A stretch of 20,476 nucleotides of DNA from Bacillota bacterium. GTDB lineage: Bacteria; Bacillota; Clostridia; Lachnospirales; Lachnospiraceae. The notes below the pieces were generated by a model. That model was given only the letters and a program-made list of their open reading frames with translations. It ran no database searches and was not told the origin of the DNA. Below, in pieces: positions 6,930 through 14,224 of the stretch (within the stretch, counting starts at the first letter, position 1; every line of letters begins with the position of its first letter). Location: the NCBI GenBank assembly GCA_023435645.1, contig JAEYRK010000108.1, positions 1 through 20,476 of the forward strand, written 5' to 3'. The position numbers and the translations under genes were made by a program.

Positions 6930-7965
6930 CCTCTTTTCCCCTCTCCCTATCCTTCCTTCCTATTATAAATAACGCAACTACCGTAAACAATGCACAGATA
7001 ATCAGTTCTATATAATAGCTTAGTCCTCTGCTTACTAACATAGCAGGCAGTGTAACACTCCCAAAAACAGGTGCAAAAACCAGTAAAAACAGCTTCTCAC
7101 TAATCCCCATTCCTCCCGGAAGCGGAAGCATATCAACCGCAACCGATATCATTCCCTGTAATATAATGATTGTAATAAATCCTGTCCCTTTCAGTCCAAA
7201 GGATCGATAAACCAGATAGGTTACAAGGAAAAGTAATATCCGCTGTACTATAGTGATCACAAATACATTCCATATTACCATTTTGTGTGTTCGGAAATAT
7301 ATTGCAATATCTTTATATTGCTTCATCGCTGAGCGGGCCTTATGCAAATAATGATCAACTCTTCGAATTAAACGTAATTTACCAAGCAATTTAATAAGAG
7401 CCGTAAGTTGATTATGAGCCATCGTAGGATGAAATACTAAAAGTAGCATAAAGCCCACGCAAACTATATTTAAGAAAATTCCCAGATAACAGATCCCCAG
7501 TATCGGTTCCAGATAAAGCATTACCTCTGCCGGTCTGATCATCAATATCATAACGCCCAAAGCCACCAATACAAATTTATAAGCAATGGTAACAATCATA
7601 AGGATTAGAGTTGCGATAGGTATCGGTATCTTGTCCTTCTTCATAAAATAAACTTGAGCTGGTTGTCCTCCTGATGCTGACGGTGTAATGCAGCTAACGA
7701 AAAACCCTACGAAGGAATACAGAAAGCAATGGGTCAGATGAACTTTTTGCCGGATGGAATGCATCATATAAAAAATAATTAACGACTCACTTCCAACGAA
7801 AAAAATAAAACATATAAGAGCCAATCCCCAATATCTGATGTCCGTACCCATAATATTCTCAATTATATAGGTCATGTCCTGATCATGAAATATGTAGTAA
7901 TAAGTTATGGAAAATACTATAACTAGAAATAACATATTATAGATCATCTTCCGTTTATTCATCAT
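6913..7965 (-). CDS. Flippase-like integral membrane protein (LPG-synthase TM domain family)
   Basis: From the ATG at 7965 this is a 350-residue polytopic protein with about eight hydrophobic segments. That start has TTGGAG nine bases upstream; a longer reading from 8004 would run well into the PAP2 gene. It matches the lysylphosphatidylglycerol-synthase transmembrane (UPF0104) family. The hallmark SASGGQPAQVYFMK lies near residues 96-109, and a second conserved stretch, PLPGGMGISEKLF, lies near 282-294. In MprF this domain flips lipids; the soluble synthase domain is absent here. Encoded between PAP2 and pssA/psd, it probably moves or handles a lipid of this pathway. That role is inferred, and its substrate is unknown. 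Confidence 0.85.
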   Translation of the reverse strand: MMNKRKMIYNMLFLVIVFSITYYYIFHDQDMTYIIENIMGTDIRYWGLALICFIFFVGSESLIIFYMMHSIRQKVHLTHCFLYSFVGFFVSCITPSASGGQPAQVYFMKKDKIPIPIATLILMIVTIAYKFVLVALGVMILMIRPAEVMLYLEPILGICYLGIFLNIVCVGFMLLLVFHPTMAHNQLTALIKLLGKLRLIRRVDHYLHKARSAMKQYKDIAIYFRTHKMVIWNVFVITIVQRILLFLVTYLVYRSFGLKGTGFITIIILQGMISVAVDMLPLPGGMGISEKLFLLVFAPVFGSVTLPAMLVSRGLSYYIELIICALFTVVALFIIGRKDRERGKEDDRIL

Positions 7966-8668
7966 TATTGATTTCTCCAAATAATCTCTGATCCACCCAT
8001 ACAAAAACTCTCTTAGTACTCAAATATAATTGAGTATGAGTAGCTATATAATAACACAGTTCTGCGATTATAATTCCTCCGGCAATATCGATCAAATAAT
8101 GCTGCTTTGTAAATTGTGTGGATGCAAACACCAATATAGCAAAGAAACAGGAAAATGCTTTGTACCATAGCGGAATCTTTTTACTGTTTCTAATTCCGAT
8201 AAAGCAAAACCAGCTAACCAGACAATGTATGGAGGGAAAAAGGTTTGTTGGAGTATCAATCTGATAAATAAAATTCATCAACCAACTTGTTATATCATTC
8301 CCGGATACTGTAGGGCGAACATTCGTAGTTGGAAAAGCAATAAATATGATACCACAGACCAATCTTGATAGCAAATCAGCAAATACAAAGCGATAACACT
8401 TTTCTTTTCCTTCACGAGAAATCAGAATATAATTCACTGCCCAAAAAAGATAGCAGACAACATAGATTATGACCCACTCTTTCACAAACGGAATTTGATT
8501 ATCCAACTTAGATGTTAAATCATAATGCTTTTTGTTCTGCATCAAAAGCTGGGCTCCCCAATAAACAATAGCATTCACAGAAAAACATAGAATGAGCGGA
8601 AGAAGCCCATATTCAGGGATCCATTTACCGATTGTACTTTTGTAAAATGCTCCAACTTTTGTCTTCAT
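7955..8668 (-). CDS. PAP2-superfamily membrane phosphatase or phosphotransferase
   Basis: A 237-residue membrane protein with about six hydrophobic segments. It is the first gene of the lipid operon, with start ATG at 8668 after AAAGGGGA. Active-site elements are present. FPTTNVRP (112-119) supplies the first arginine. LFPSIHCLVSW (143-153, His148) is the PSxH motif. STQFTKQHYLID (183-194, His190 and Asp194) is the third motif, with Gln189 in front of the histidine. The FPTxxxR and TKQHY forms point to the PAP2_3 branch, which includes inositolphosphotransferase-like enzymes and not only phosphatidic-acid phosphatases. It may therefore dephosphorylate a lipid phosphate or transfer a head group; the sequence does not decide. 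Its stop codon overlaps the flippase-like start. Confidence 0.88.
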   Translation of the reverse strand: MKTKVGAFYKSTIGKWIPEYGLLPLILCFSVNAIVYWGAQLLMQNKKHYDLTSKLDNQIPFVKEWVIIYVVCYLFWAVNYILISREGKEKCYRFVFADLLSRLVCGIIFIAFPTTNVRPTVSGNDITSWLMNFIYQIDTPTNLFPSIHCLVSWFCFIGIRNSKKIPLWYKAFSCFFAILVFASTQFTKQHYLIDIAGGIIIAELCYYIATHTQLYLSTKRVFVWVDQRLFGEINNDE

Positions 8669-8705
8669 TTAAAATCCCCTTTATCATTTAGTACACTTAT
8701 ACCAA

Positions 8706-8734
8706 AATATATCATATTTTGATGATTATATCAA
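8706..8734 (-). promoter_or_regulatory. Promoter of the phosphatidylethanolamine operon
   Basis: On the minus strand TTGATA (8729-8734), a 17-bp spacer and TATATT (8706-8711) form a good sigma-A-type promoter, about 37 bases before the PAP2 ATG. An overlapping TATAAT (8725-8730) has no fitting -35. The region is AT-rich, and I see no operator or riboswitch. Confidence 0.65.
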
Positions 8735-8757
8735 CATCAGGCGACAAAAGAGTTTGT

Positions 8758-8907
8758 GCCTAGCCAAAAAGAAAGCCGCCAGATGCTGGCGGCATAGTTT
8801 TGAAGTGTAATCAAATCTGTTTCTGTTTCGTCTTTATGTGTTGCTTGATCTTTTTCATAGCCCAGTCATAATGGCTCGCAGTGTTGGAAACACAATAACT
8901 GCCCAGG
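8758..8907 (-). repeat. Direct repeat, left copy (ClbS/DfsB-type 3' end plus terminator)
   Basis: This 150-bp stretch recurs at 20084-20241 in the same orientation with very high identity. Differences are a short insertion in the right copy (a doubled gtgtaatca), one missing base there, and a few substitutions. It holds the last ~30 codons of a ClbS/DfsB-like gene and its terminator. Similarity stops abruptly at both ends, so it is a copied DNA segment and not just protein homology. Confidence 0.9.
8766..8793 (-). terminator. Terminator of the broken ClbS/DfsB-like gene
   Basis: An 8-bp GC-rich stem (GCCGCCAG 8775-8782, CTGGCGGC 8786-8793) with a 3-nt loop is followed on the minus strand by TTTCTTTTT. 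It is a strong intrinsic terminator, 18 bases after the original stop codon at 8811. Confidence 0.85.
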
Positions 8908-9226
8908 GTACTTGTCCCTACCCATGAGAAGAAATTTTGGGTAAAAAGCTCATCGTTTGAAAATGTATTAAAAATGCCTTTGTTTCGCCGTTTTGGTTCG
9001 ATTTAACCCAAATCAGCAACAACTGATGCCATTCATAGAGGTGGGTCAGTACGTCACGCAGGTTTTTATCACGATTCCAGTGCGCCTCTTTCTTCTTGAA
9101 CTCATCACCAAAGCTGAAAGTCTCATTTTGTTTTTCCTCAGTCATGGAATTAATCAACGCCCATAATTTATTAAACTGCTCCTTCGCTGCTTCCATTAAA
9201 TCTTGTTTTGTTGTTGCTCTGGACAA
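8811..9226 (-). pseudogene. ClbS/DfsB-family (DinB-like four-helix) gene, broken by internal deletion
   Basis: A TTG at 9226 behind AAGGAGGG starts SRATTKQDLMEAAKEQFNK, the typical N-terminus of this family. Reading continues through WHQLLLIWVKSNQNGETK (about residue 83). Homologues then have about 40-50 more residues before a conserved tail. Here the frame runs into an early TAG at 8918. A different frame carries the family's C-terminal part (FSNDELFTQNFF, then VGTSTLGSYCVSNTASHYDWAMKK) down to a TGA at 8811. So an internal stretch was lost with a frameshift. Intact members are DinB-like helical bundles, and ClbS protects against the genotoxin colibactin; the natural role of most clostridial members is unknown. 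The surviving 102-residue N-terminal product is unlikely to fold normally. Confidence 0.8.
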
Positions 9227-9296
9227 GTTTAAGCCCTCCTTTTTATTCTCTATTAGGATCAAGAGTTTTACATCATCAATGACAATTACCTATGTA

Positions 9297-9330
9297 ATTA
9301 TACAGGTCTAAAGGTGACAGCAGCGTGTCA
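9297..9330 (-). promoter_or_regulatory. Promoter with palindromic operator before the ClbS/DfsB pseudogene
   Basis: A perfect TATAAT (9297-9302) lies 70 bases before the TTG start. At the -35 position there is no TTGACA. Instead a dyad TGACAgcagcgTGTCA (9315-9330) covers it. A dyad there fits a regulator such as a MerR- or WYL-type protein. This is inference from position only. Confidence 0.45.
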
Positions 9331-9363
9331 TATTATCCTCAGCCAACCCAAAATATTGTAGAA

Positions 9364-9410
9364 AGGACGCATTGCATCTAGCTAAAAAAATTAGTTTTGC
9401 AATCCGTCCT
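9364..9410 (-). terminator. Long hairpin at the end of the nucleoside operon
   Basis: Six bases after the aldolase stop, AGGACGGATTGCA (minus strand, 9410-9398) pairs with TGCAATGCGTCCT (9376-9364). The stem is 13 bp with one mismatch, and the loop contains an inner CTAATTTTTTTAG pairing. The tract after the stem is TTTCTAC, which is weak. It is the most likely end of the ten-gene transcript and probably also gives 3'-end protection. Confidence 0.65.
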
Positions 9411-9415
9411 ATTTA

Positions 9416-10102
9416 TTACAGAGTGCCCTTCGGTATCCCACCGGTAAATATGCCCAATCGTTCTCGAGTAGCAATGAGGGTACTAATTTGATCGTCGCTT
9501 AAGGCAATCTGCTTCCCTATAATATTACGGGTATACATGGATACCGTCGCATAGAATTCAAGAGATTCCAGACGATAATATGCTTCAAAAGGATCCTTTC
9601 CCCAAGTTAGGGCTCCATGATTTTGTAAAAGGACTCCATTATGGGAATTGCAATAAGGTGCGATTGAATCAGGCACCTCCTGAGTCCCCGGACTGGCATA
9701 CCGTGCTACCGGTACTACACCCAGATTTACGACTGCCTCAGGTAAAATCGCTTGATCCAGTGCAATTCCTGCTATAGCAAAGGAGGTTGCAACCGGAGGG
9801 TGTGCATGGGTCACGGCACGCAGTTCCGGGTTTTCTCTATATACACGAAGATGCATCTTAATTTCGGAGGATGGCTTTGAGCTACCCTCTAACACATTTC
9901 CCTCTAAATCAACCTTAACAAGCATCTCTTTTGTCATATATCCCTTGGATACCAGGGTAGGAGTGGACCATACTGCATTGCTAGAAACCTTGACACTTAT
10001 GTTGCCGTCATTGGCTGCAACAAAGCCCTTCAGGAACATTCGTCTGCCTATTTCTAATATTGCATCTTTTGCCTGCTCATCCTCTAAATAATTGTCTTGC
10101 AT
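9416..10102 (-). CDS. Class II (zinc) aldolase, fuculose-phosphate aldolase type
   Basis: From the ATG at 10102 (AAAGGAG before it) the protein has 228 residues, close to L-fuculose-1-phosphate aldolase. An upstream ATG at 10132 lies within the preceding gene and is less likely. Zinc ligands are clear: His99 and His101 in THAHPP and His162 in LLQNHGAL. The catalytic acid Glu80 is in SSKPSSE, and phosphate-contact loops are NDGNIS (31-36) and SSKPSS (74-79). Such enzymes split ketose 1-phosphates into DHAP and an aldehyde. With the MtnA-family isomerase in the same operon, the expected substrate is a 1-phosphoribulose, possibly 5-deoxy or 5-substituted. Glycolaldehyde would be the second product from ribulose 1-phosphate and acetaldehyde from the 5-deoxy form. 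It is last in the operon. The family is certain; the substrate is inferred. Confidence 0.9.
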   Translation of the reverse strand: MQDNYLEDEQAKDAILEIGRRMFLKGFVAANDGNISVKVSSNAVWSTPTLVSKGYMTKEMLVKVDLEGNVLEGSSKPSSEIKMHLRVYRENPELRAVTHAHPPVATSFAIAGIALDQAILPEAVVNLGVVPVARYASPGTQEVPDSIAPYCNSHNGVLLQNHGALTWGKDPFEAYYRLESLEFYATVSMYTRNIIGKQIALSDDQISTLIATRERLGIFTGGIPKGTL

Positions 10103-10112
10103 AGCCTCTCCT

Positions 10113-11429
10113 TTAATATCTGCATATCCCATGTCTATCTGCTCGGGCGATGATAATAGGTTTCATAGCTAGGGGCTTATCACTATATTGATATGCAGTC
10201 AAAAGCACCTGACGAGCCTCATCAAATTTCTTTGGATCCTTCGCTACAAGTGTTGCCAGCTTATCCCCTTTATTCACCTTCATTCCGGTCTTCTTATGAA
10301 GAAATAAACCAGCCTGGTAATCAATCTGTTCCTCCTTGGTTTTACGTCCGGAGCCAAGCAGCATACTTGCTTTACCAAGCGCTTCCGTATCCATACTTTT
10401 AATATAGCCGCTCTCGCTTGCCAAAAGCTCCACTCTACTGATGCCATCATCTGCTTCCTTTTCCAGTACAGAACTATCTCCGCCCTGGTTATGTACAAGC
10501 TCAATAAATTTTGCTTCGGCTGCTCCTGAGCTAATAGCCTCTTTTGCAGCCTTATAGCATTCCTCATAGCTGCCATGACCTGCAAGACTTAACATCTCCG
10601 CAGATAGCACCAGGCATAGTTCCGTTAAATCGGAGGGACCTTGACCTTTCACAGTTTTATAGGCTTCCTGAACCTCATTGAGATTACCGATTGCATATCC
10701 GAGAGGGGTATCCATATCTGTAAGGAGTGCAATGGTTTCTCTACCGTTACGCTCACCGATCTGGATCATAATCTCTGCCAGCTCCTCAGCCTCTTCCTGT
10801 GTTTTAAGCAGCGCTCCACTGCCGACCTTAATATCTAAGACCATTTTATCTGCCCCGGAGGCCAGCTTCTTACTCATAATACTACTTGCGATCAATGGAA
10901 TAGATTCTACTGTACCGGTAACATCACGAAGGGCATATATCTTTTTATCAGCAGGTGCGATATTACCTGTTTGTCCGGCAATACAGCAACCGATGCGATT
11001 CACATTTTCAATGAATTCCTCCTGAGTTAATTCCGTCTGAAAGCCCGGTATCGACTCTAATTTATCGATTGTTCCACCGGCATGGCCTAGGGCACGGCCG
11101 GACATTTTAGCAACCTTTTTCCCGCAGGCTGCAACAATTGATGCGAGCACCAGTGTGGTTTTATCTCCTACTCCACCTGTAGAGTGCTTATCTACCTTAA
11201 TTCCATCGATGCCGGAAAGATCAATCATGTCCCCGGATTTTGCCATAATATCTGTAAGCTCAGCTATTTCCTTGTGAGTCATACCCCTGATAAACATTGC
11301 CATCAGCAGTGCACTTGCTTGATAATCAGGAATACTGCCATTACAATAGCCATCAACAAAAATCTTTAGTGCTTCATCATTTAGCTCATTACCGTCACGC
11401 TTTGCAGCAATAATATCATATATTTGCAT
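10113..11429 (-). CDS. pdp: Pyrimidine-nucleoside phosphorylase
   Basis: A 438-residue enzyme of the thymidine/pyrimidine-nucleoside phosphorylase family. It cleaves uridine, thymidine or related nucleosides with phosphate to the base and (deoxy)ribose 1-phosphate. The ATG at 11429 has AGGAGG nine bases upstream. The phosphate-binding loop is KHSTGGVGDKTTL (81-93). The family signature SGRALGHAGGTIDKLESIPG is at 110-129, with alanine where threonine is common. The base-binding residues fall at the numbering of Bacillus enzymes: His82, Arg168, Ser183 and Lys187. The C-terminal alpha/beta domain is complete. Length excludes the archaeal AMP phosphorylases, which carry an extra N-terminal domain. 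It lies 13 nt after the cupin stop and 10 nt before the aldolase. Its sugar-1-phosphate product would feed the isomerase of this operon. Confidence 0.95.
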   Translation of the reverse strand: MQIYDIIAAKRDGNELNDEALKIFVDGYCNGSIPDYQASALLMAMFIRGMTHKEIAELTDIMAKSGDMIDLSGIDGIKVDKHSTGGVGDKTTLVLASIVAACGKKVAKMSGRALGHAGGTIDKLESIPGFQTELTQEEFIENVNRIGCCIAGQTGNIAPADKKIYALRDVTGTVESIPLIASSIMSKKLASGADKMVLDIKVGSGALLKTQEEAEELAEIMIQIGERNGRETIALLTDMDTPLGYAIGNLNEVQEAYKTVKGQGPSDLTELCLVLSAEMLSLAGHGSYEECYKAAKEAISSGAAEAKFIELVHNQGGDSSVLEKEADDGISRVELLASESGYIKSMDTEALGKASMLLGSGRKTKEEQIDYQAGLFLHKKTGMKVNKGDKLATLVAKDPKKFDEARQVLLTAYQYSDKPLAMKPIIIARADRHGICRY

Positions 11430-11442
11430 TTTAGGTTTCCTC

Positions 11443-11967
11443 CTATTCGTATACCGGTGCTCCGGCATACAGCTTTAGTTGCTCACTAAATTCAGGGTAT
11501 TGAGCAGTCAGCTCTGCGAGATTCCCATCCTCATAATCCACATCCTTAAAGCCAGGTGCCATTACGGTTCCTAACAACGCCCACCTACTTCCGGGGGCTA
11601 ATCTGGTTCCCTGCCACACGCCCCTAGGAGCTGTAACCTGAACCTCCTCACCCTCTAAGATGTTATGGCCCATTCTGATGATCTTACCGGTGCCATCCGG
11701 AAATAATTGAAGCATTTCCACAGGATCACCCATATAAAAATGGAAAATCTCATCGGTAGGTAGTCGGTGCATACGGGAATATGTATTTCCGCTTAGTAGA
11801 TATAGTATCGCAGAGCCAACGGTATGATCTCCGTCTCTGCCGGGGATAACTGAGGCAGGCAGTATCTCATCACTGATATAGGTCTGGTGGAAAACTCCAC
11901 CTTCATCCTGAAGAGGTATCATATTATAATGCTCTTTGATTTGCTCCGGTGTAATATTTGGTCTCAT
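11443..11967 (-). CDS. DUF985-family cupin (Cupin_5)
   Basis: A 174-residue single-domain protein. The ATG at 11967 follows GGGAAGGAG; an upstream ATG at 11997 would overlap the oxidoreductase. The start MRPNITPEQIKEHYNMIPLQ and the core SRMHRLPTDEIFHFYMGDP are typical of DUF985 cupins. His, Glu and His of the MHRLPTDEIFHFY stretch are likely metal or substrate contacts. A second block (WQGTRLAPGSRWALLGTVMAPGF) closes the barrel. Members have been linked to small-sugar or nucleotide-sugar chemistry, but no reaction is firmly established that I can cite. In this operon it may act on the sugar phosphate or on an aldehyde; this is a guess from context. Spacing to both neighbours is about 14 nt. 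Confidence 0.85.
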   Translation of the reverse strand: MRPNITPEQIKEHYNMIPLQDEGGVFHQTYISDEILPASVIPGRDGDHTVGSAILYLLSGNTYSRMHRLPTDEIFHFYMGDPVEMLQLFPDGTGKIIRMGHNILEGEEVQVTAPRGVWQGTRLAPGSRWALLGTVMAPGFKDVDYEDGNLAELTAQYPEFSEQLKLYAGAPVYE

Positions 11968-11981
11968 ATAATTCTCCTTCC

Positions 11982-13067
11982 CTATATAGAAATCCATTTT
12001 CCTGAATTTGTTGCACTCTCATAGATCGCATTACAAATGAATACATTACGCATACCATCATATAAGGTAGGATAGGTTGGATGCTCCTCCGCATATCCTC
12101 GTTCTATATCTTTATAGAAGGCTGCAAATAATCCGCGCAAGGTATCTCGAAAGCCTCCACCAAAGGGAAATACCGAGGTGTTTACCCCTTGATTCTTACT
12201 AGCAACATTCAGCCTGTTATTTTCCTCAGAGTTCCACCATACACTCTGATTCTGCCCGGCAATTTCAATAGATAAATGATTAATACGACCAGCTGACACC
12301 TCACTTAGTACAACGCTTCCAACAGCCCCATCCTCAAATTGTAGGTGTATCAGTGCCGCATCCTCTGAATGGATGGTAACTGTCTCACTGCCAGCCCTAC
12401 TTCCCGGTGGATACATCATTCCATCCTGCAGAGCTCTGGTGGGCACAAAGTTTGAAAACAATGCTGATACAGCTGTTATACCTTTCCCTGTGATAAATTG
12501 CGCCAGGTCCGTCCAATGAGATCCAATCTCCGTAACAGCTCTCATGCGCCCGGCCAGTTTCTCATTATATCTCCAGTCATATGGAGCTGGAAATACATGA
12601 TACTCCTGCAGATAGCTACCATGAATGAGGTTTACGCGACCAAACTCAGGATTTGCAACCAGCTTTCTGGCTTCCTGAACAGCCTTATGAAAACGCACAT
12701 TGAAGCCAACTGCATGTAATCTATTCTTCTCCTTTGCTAGTTGATAAAGTGTCTTGGCTTCTTCATCATCAAAGCATAGCGGTTTTTCGCAAAACACATG
12801 ATAATCCTTCTCTAATAGTTTCTTTACCATATCATAATGCAGATTTGCAGGTGTACAAACATGTACGCAGTCTGCTTTAGATTGATAGAGATCCTCTTCC
12901 CTGGTAGAGTAATCAGCGATCCCATATTGCTCCGCAAAAGCCTTTGCTCGCTCTTCATTAATGTCCACCACAAGCAGGATTGGGATTCCTAACTCCCGTA
13001 GTATGATTGCATGTGATTTCGCAATATTGCCTGCACCGCAAATTGCAGCAGTAATATTTCTTTGCAT
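11982..13067 (-). CDS. Gfo/Idh/MocA-family NAD(P)-dependent oxidoreductase
   Basis: A 361-residue two-domain dehydrogenase. The N-terminal Rossmann fold starts with AAICGAGNIAKSH (7-19); an acidic residue ends the second strand (VVDIN), which favours NAD. The family lysine is in HVFCEKPL, followed by GFNVRFHKAV. The C-terminal domain carries TEIGSHWTDLAQF, equivalent to the GxxxDxxxH catalytic segment. Substrates of this family are polyols, sugars and sugar derivatives. The ATG at 13067 has AAGGAGG seven bases upstream. Its place between the isomerase and the cupin suggests it modifies the sugar part of an imported nucleoside or sugar derivative. That would be unusual for plain uridine salvage and hints that the natural substrate has a modified ribose. 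The substrate is unknown. Confidence 0.88.
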   Translation of the reverse strand: MQRNITAAICGAGNIAKSHAIILRELGIPILLVVDINEERAKAFAEQYGIADYSTREEDLYQSKADCVHVCTPANLHYDMVKKLLEKDYHVFCEKPLCFDDEEAKTLYQLAKEKNRLHAVGFNVRFHKAVQEARKLVANPEFGRVNLIHGSYLQEYHVFPAPYDWRYNEKLAGRMRAVTEIGSHWTDLAQFITGKGITAVSALFSNFVPTRALQDGMMYPPGSRAGSETVTIHSEDAALIHLQFEDGAVGSVVLSEVSAGRINHLSIEIAGQNQSVWWNSEENNRLNVASKNQGVNTSVFPFGGGFRDTLRGLFAAFYKDIERGYAEEHPTYPTLYDGMRNVFICNAIYESATNSGKWISI

Positions 13068-13092
13068 GACGAAACCTCCTTATTGTTCAAAA

Positions 13093-14190
13093 TTATCTCC
13101 TTAGAATACCTTGAGCTTCGATTTTTACTAAATTTTCAGTAAAGGGTGCTGTAACAATTCCCTTTTCCGTTATGATTGCAGTAATATTTTCGTTAGGGGC
13201 AACGTCAAAAGCCGGATTAAATACCTTAACATTCTTGGGAGCAGTCATACGAGCACCAAAACTGCGTACTTCTTCTGGATCCCGTTCCTCGATCGGAATT
13301 TCAGCCCCGGTCTTTAAGGAAAAATCAACGGTTGAAAAGGGGGCTGCTATGTAAAAGGGAATATTATGTGCCTTTGCTAAGATGGAAAGGGAATATGTCC
13401 CGATCTTATTCGCACTATCACCATTGGCCGCAATACGGTCCGCACCTACGATGATGGCATCCACCTCTCCACTCTTCATGACTACACCTGCCATATTGTC
13501 ACAAATCACCGTTACATCCACTCCGGCTCGGTCAAGCTCCCATGCCGTTAAGCGGGAACCCTGAAGGAGCGGTCGGGTTTCATCAGCAAATACCTTTAAT
13601 TTATGTCCTTGTTCCTGGAGCATATAGATAGGAGCAAGTGCAGTACCATATTCCGAGGTTGCCAAAGCCCCGGCATTGCAATGAGTCAGTATTCCCTCAC
13701 AATCCTTAAGAAGCTCAGCACCATATCGTCCGATTGATTTACAGCAATCAATATCCTCTTCAAGAATCTTTACTGCCTCCTCGCGAATGGCGTCTTTTGC
13801 AGCCTCTTCGCTTACAAATTGGGTTTCTCTTGCCTTAGCCTTCATTCGATCAGCAGCCCAGAAAAGATTAAATGCTGTTGGTCTGGAGGTGCAGATATAT
13901 TCCGCCGCCTTATCAACAGCCTCTATGAAACCTGCAGCATCATGAAACCTAGACTCCTTAACTCCTAAGTAAATACCAAAGCCGGATGCAATACCAATGG
14001 CCGGAGCACCACGCACCTCTAATCTCTTGATCGCATCCCACATTTCCTCAATGGTATTAATCTCTAACTCCTTATATTCAACAGGTAGTAAGGTTTGAGC
14101 TATAATCTTTACTACCTCACCTTCTATCCAGATCGGTTTTGCTTTTAGCATAGTTACTCGTGTATAGATGCAAATATAGGCATAGCGCAT
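13093..14190 (-). CDS. mtnA: MtnA-family aldose-1-phosphate isomerase (methylthioribose-1-phosphate isomerase-like)
   Basis: This 365-residue protein belongs to the MtnA/ribose-1,5-bisphosphate isomerase/eIF2B-alpha family. These enzymes convert an aldose 1-phosphate to the ketose 1-phosphate. Active-site residues are present: RGAPAIG (60-66), Cys171 in HCNAGALAT and Asp251 in VGADRIAANGDSANKIGT. They correspond to Cys160 and Asp240 of the Bacillus enzyme. The ATG at 14190 has GGAAGGAG seven bases upstream and adds about eleven residues compared with Bacillus. A later ATG at 14151 has no comparable ribosome binding site. In methionine salvage MtnA follows a methylthioribose kinase or MTA phosphorylase, and neither is seen here. 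The operon pairs it with a pyrimidine-nucleoside phosphorylase and an aldolase. Its substrate may therefore be ribose 1-phosphate or 5-deoxyribose 1-phosphate. Confidence 0.92.
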   Translation of the reverse strand: MRYAYICIYTRVTMLKAKPIWIEGEVVKIIAQTLLPVEYKELEINTIEEMWDAIKRLEVRGAPAIGIASGFGIYLGVKESRFHDAAGFIEAVDKAAEYICTSRPTAFNLFWAADRMKAKARETQFVSEEAAKDAIREEAVKILEEDIDCCKSIGRYGAELLKDCEGILTHCNAGALATSEYGTALAPIYMLQEQGHKLKVFADETRPLLQGSRLTAWELDRAGVDVTVICDNMAGVVMKSGEVDAIIVGADRIAANGDSANKIGTYSLSILAKAHNIPFYIAAPFSTVDFSLKTGAEIPIEERDPEEVRSFGARMTAPKNVKVFNPAFDVAPNENITAIITEKGIVTAPFTENLVKIEAQGILRR

Positions 14191-14224
14191 CCATACTCTC
14201 CTTCCTTTTTTGATGTGTTCTTAT

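Noticed and set aside
10113..11429. AMP phosphorylase of the archaeal nucleotide-salvage type
   Set aside because: The protein has 438 residues and starts directly with the phosphorylase fold; the extra N-terminal domain of AMP phosphorylases is absent.
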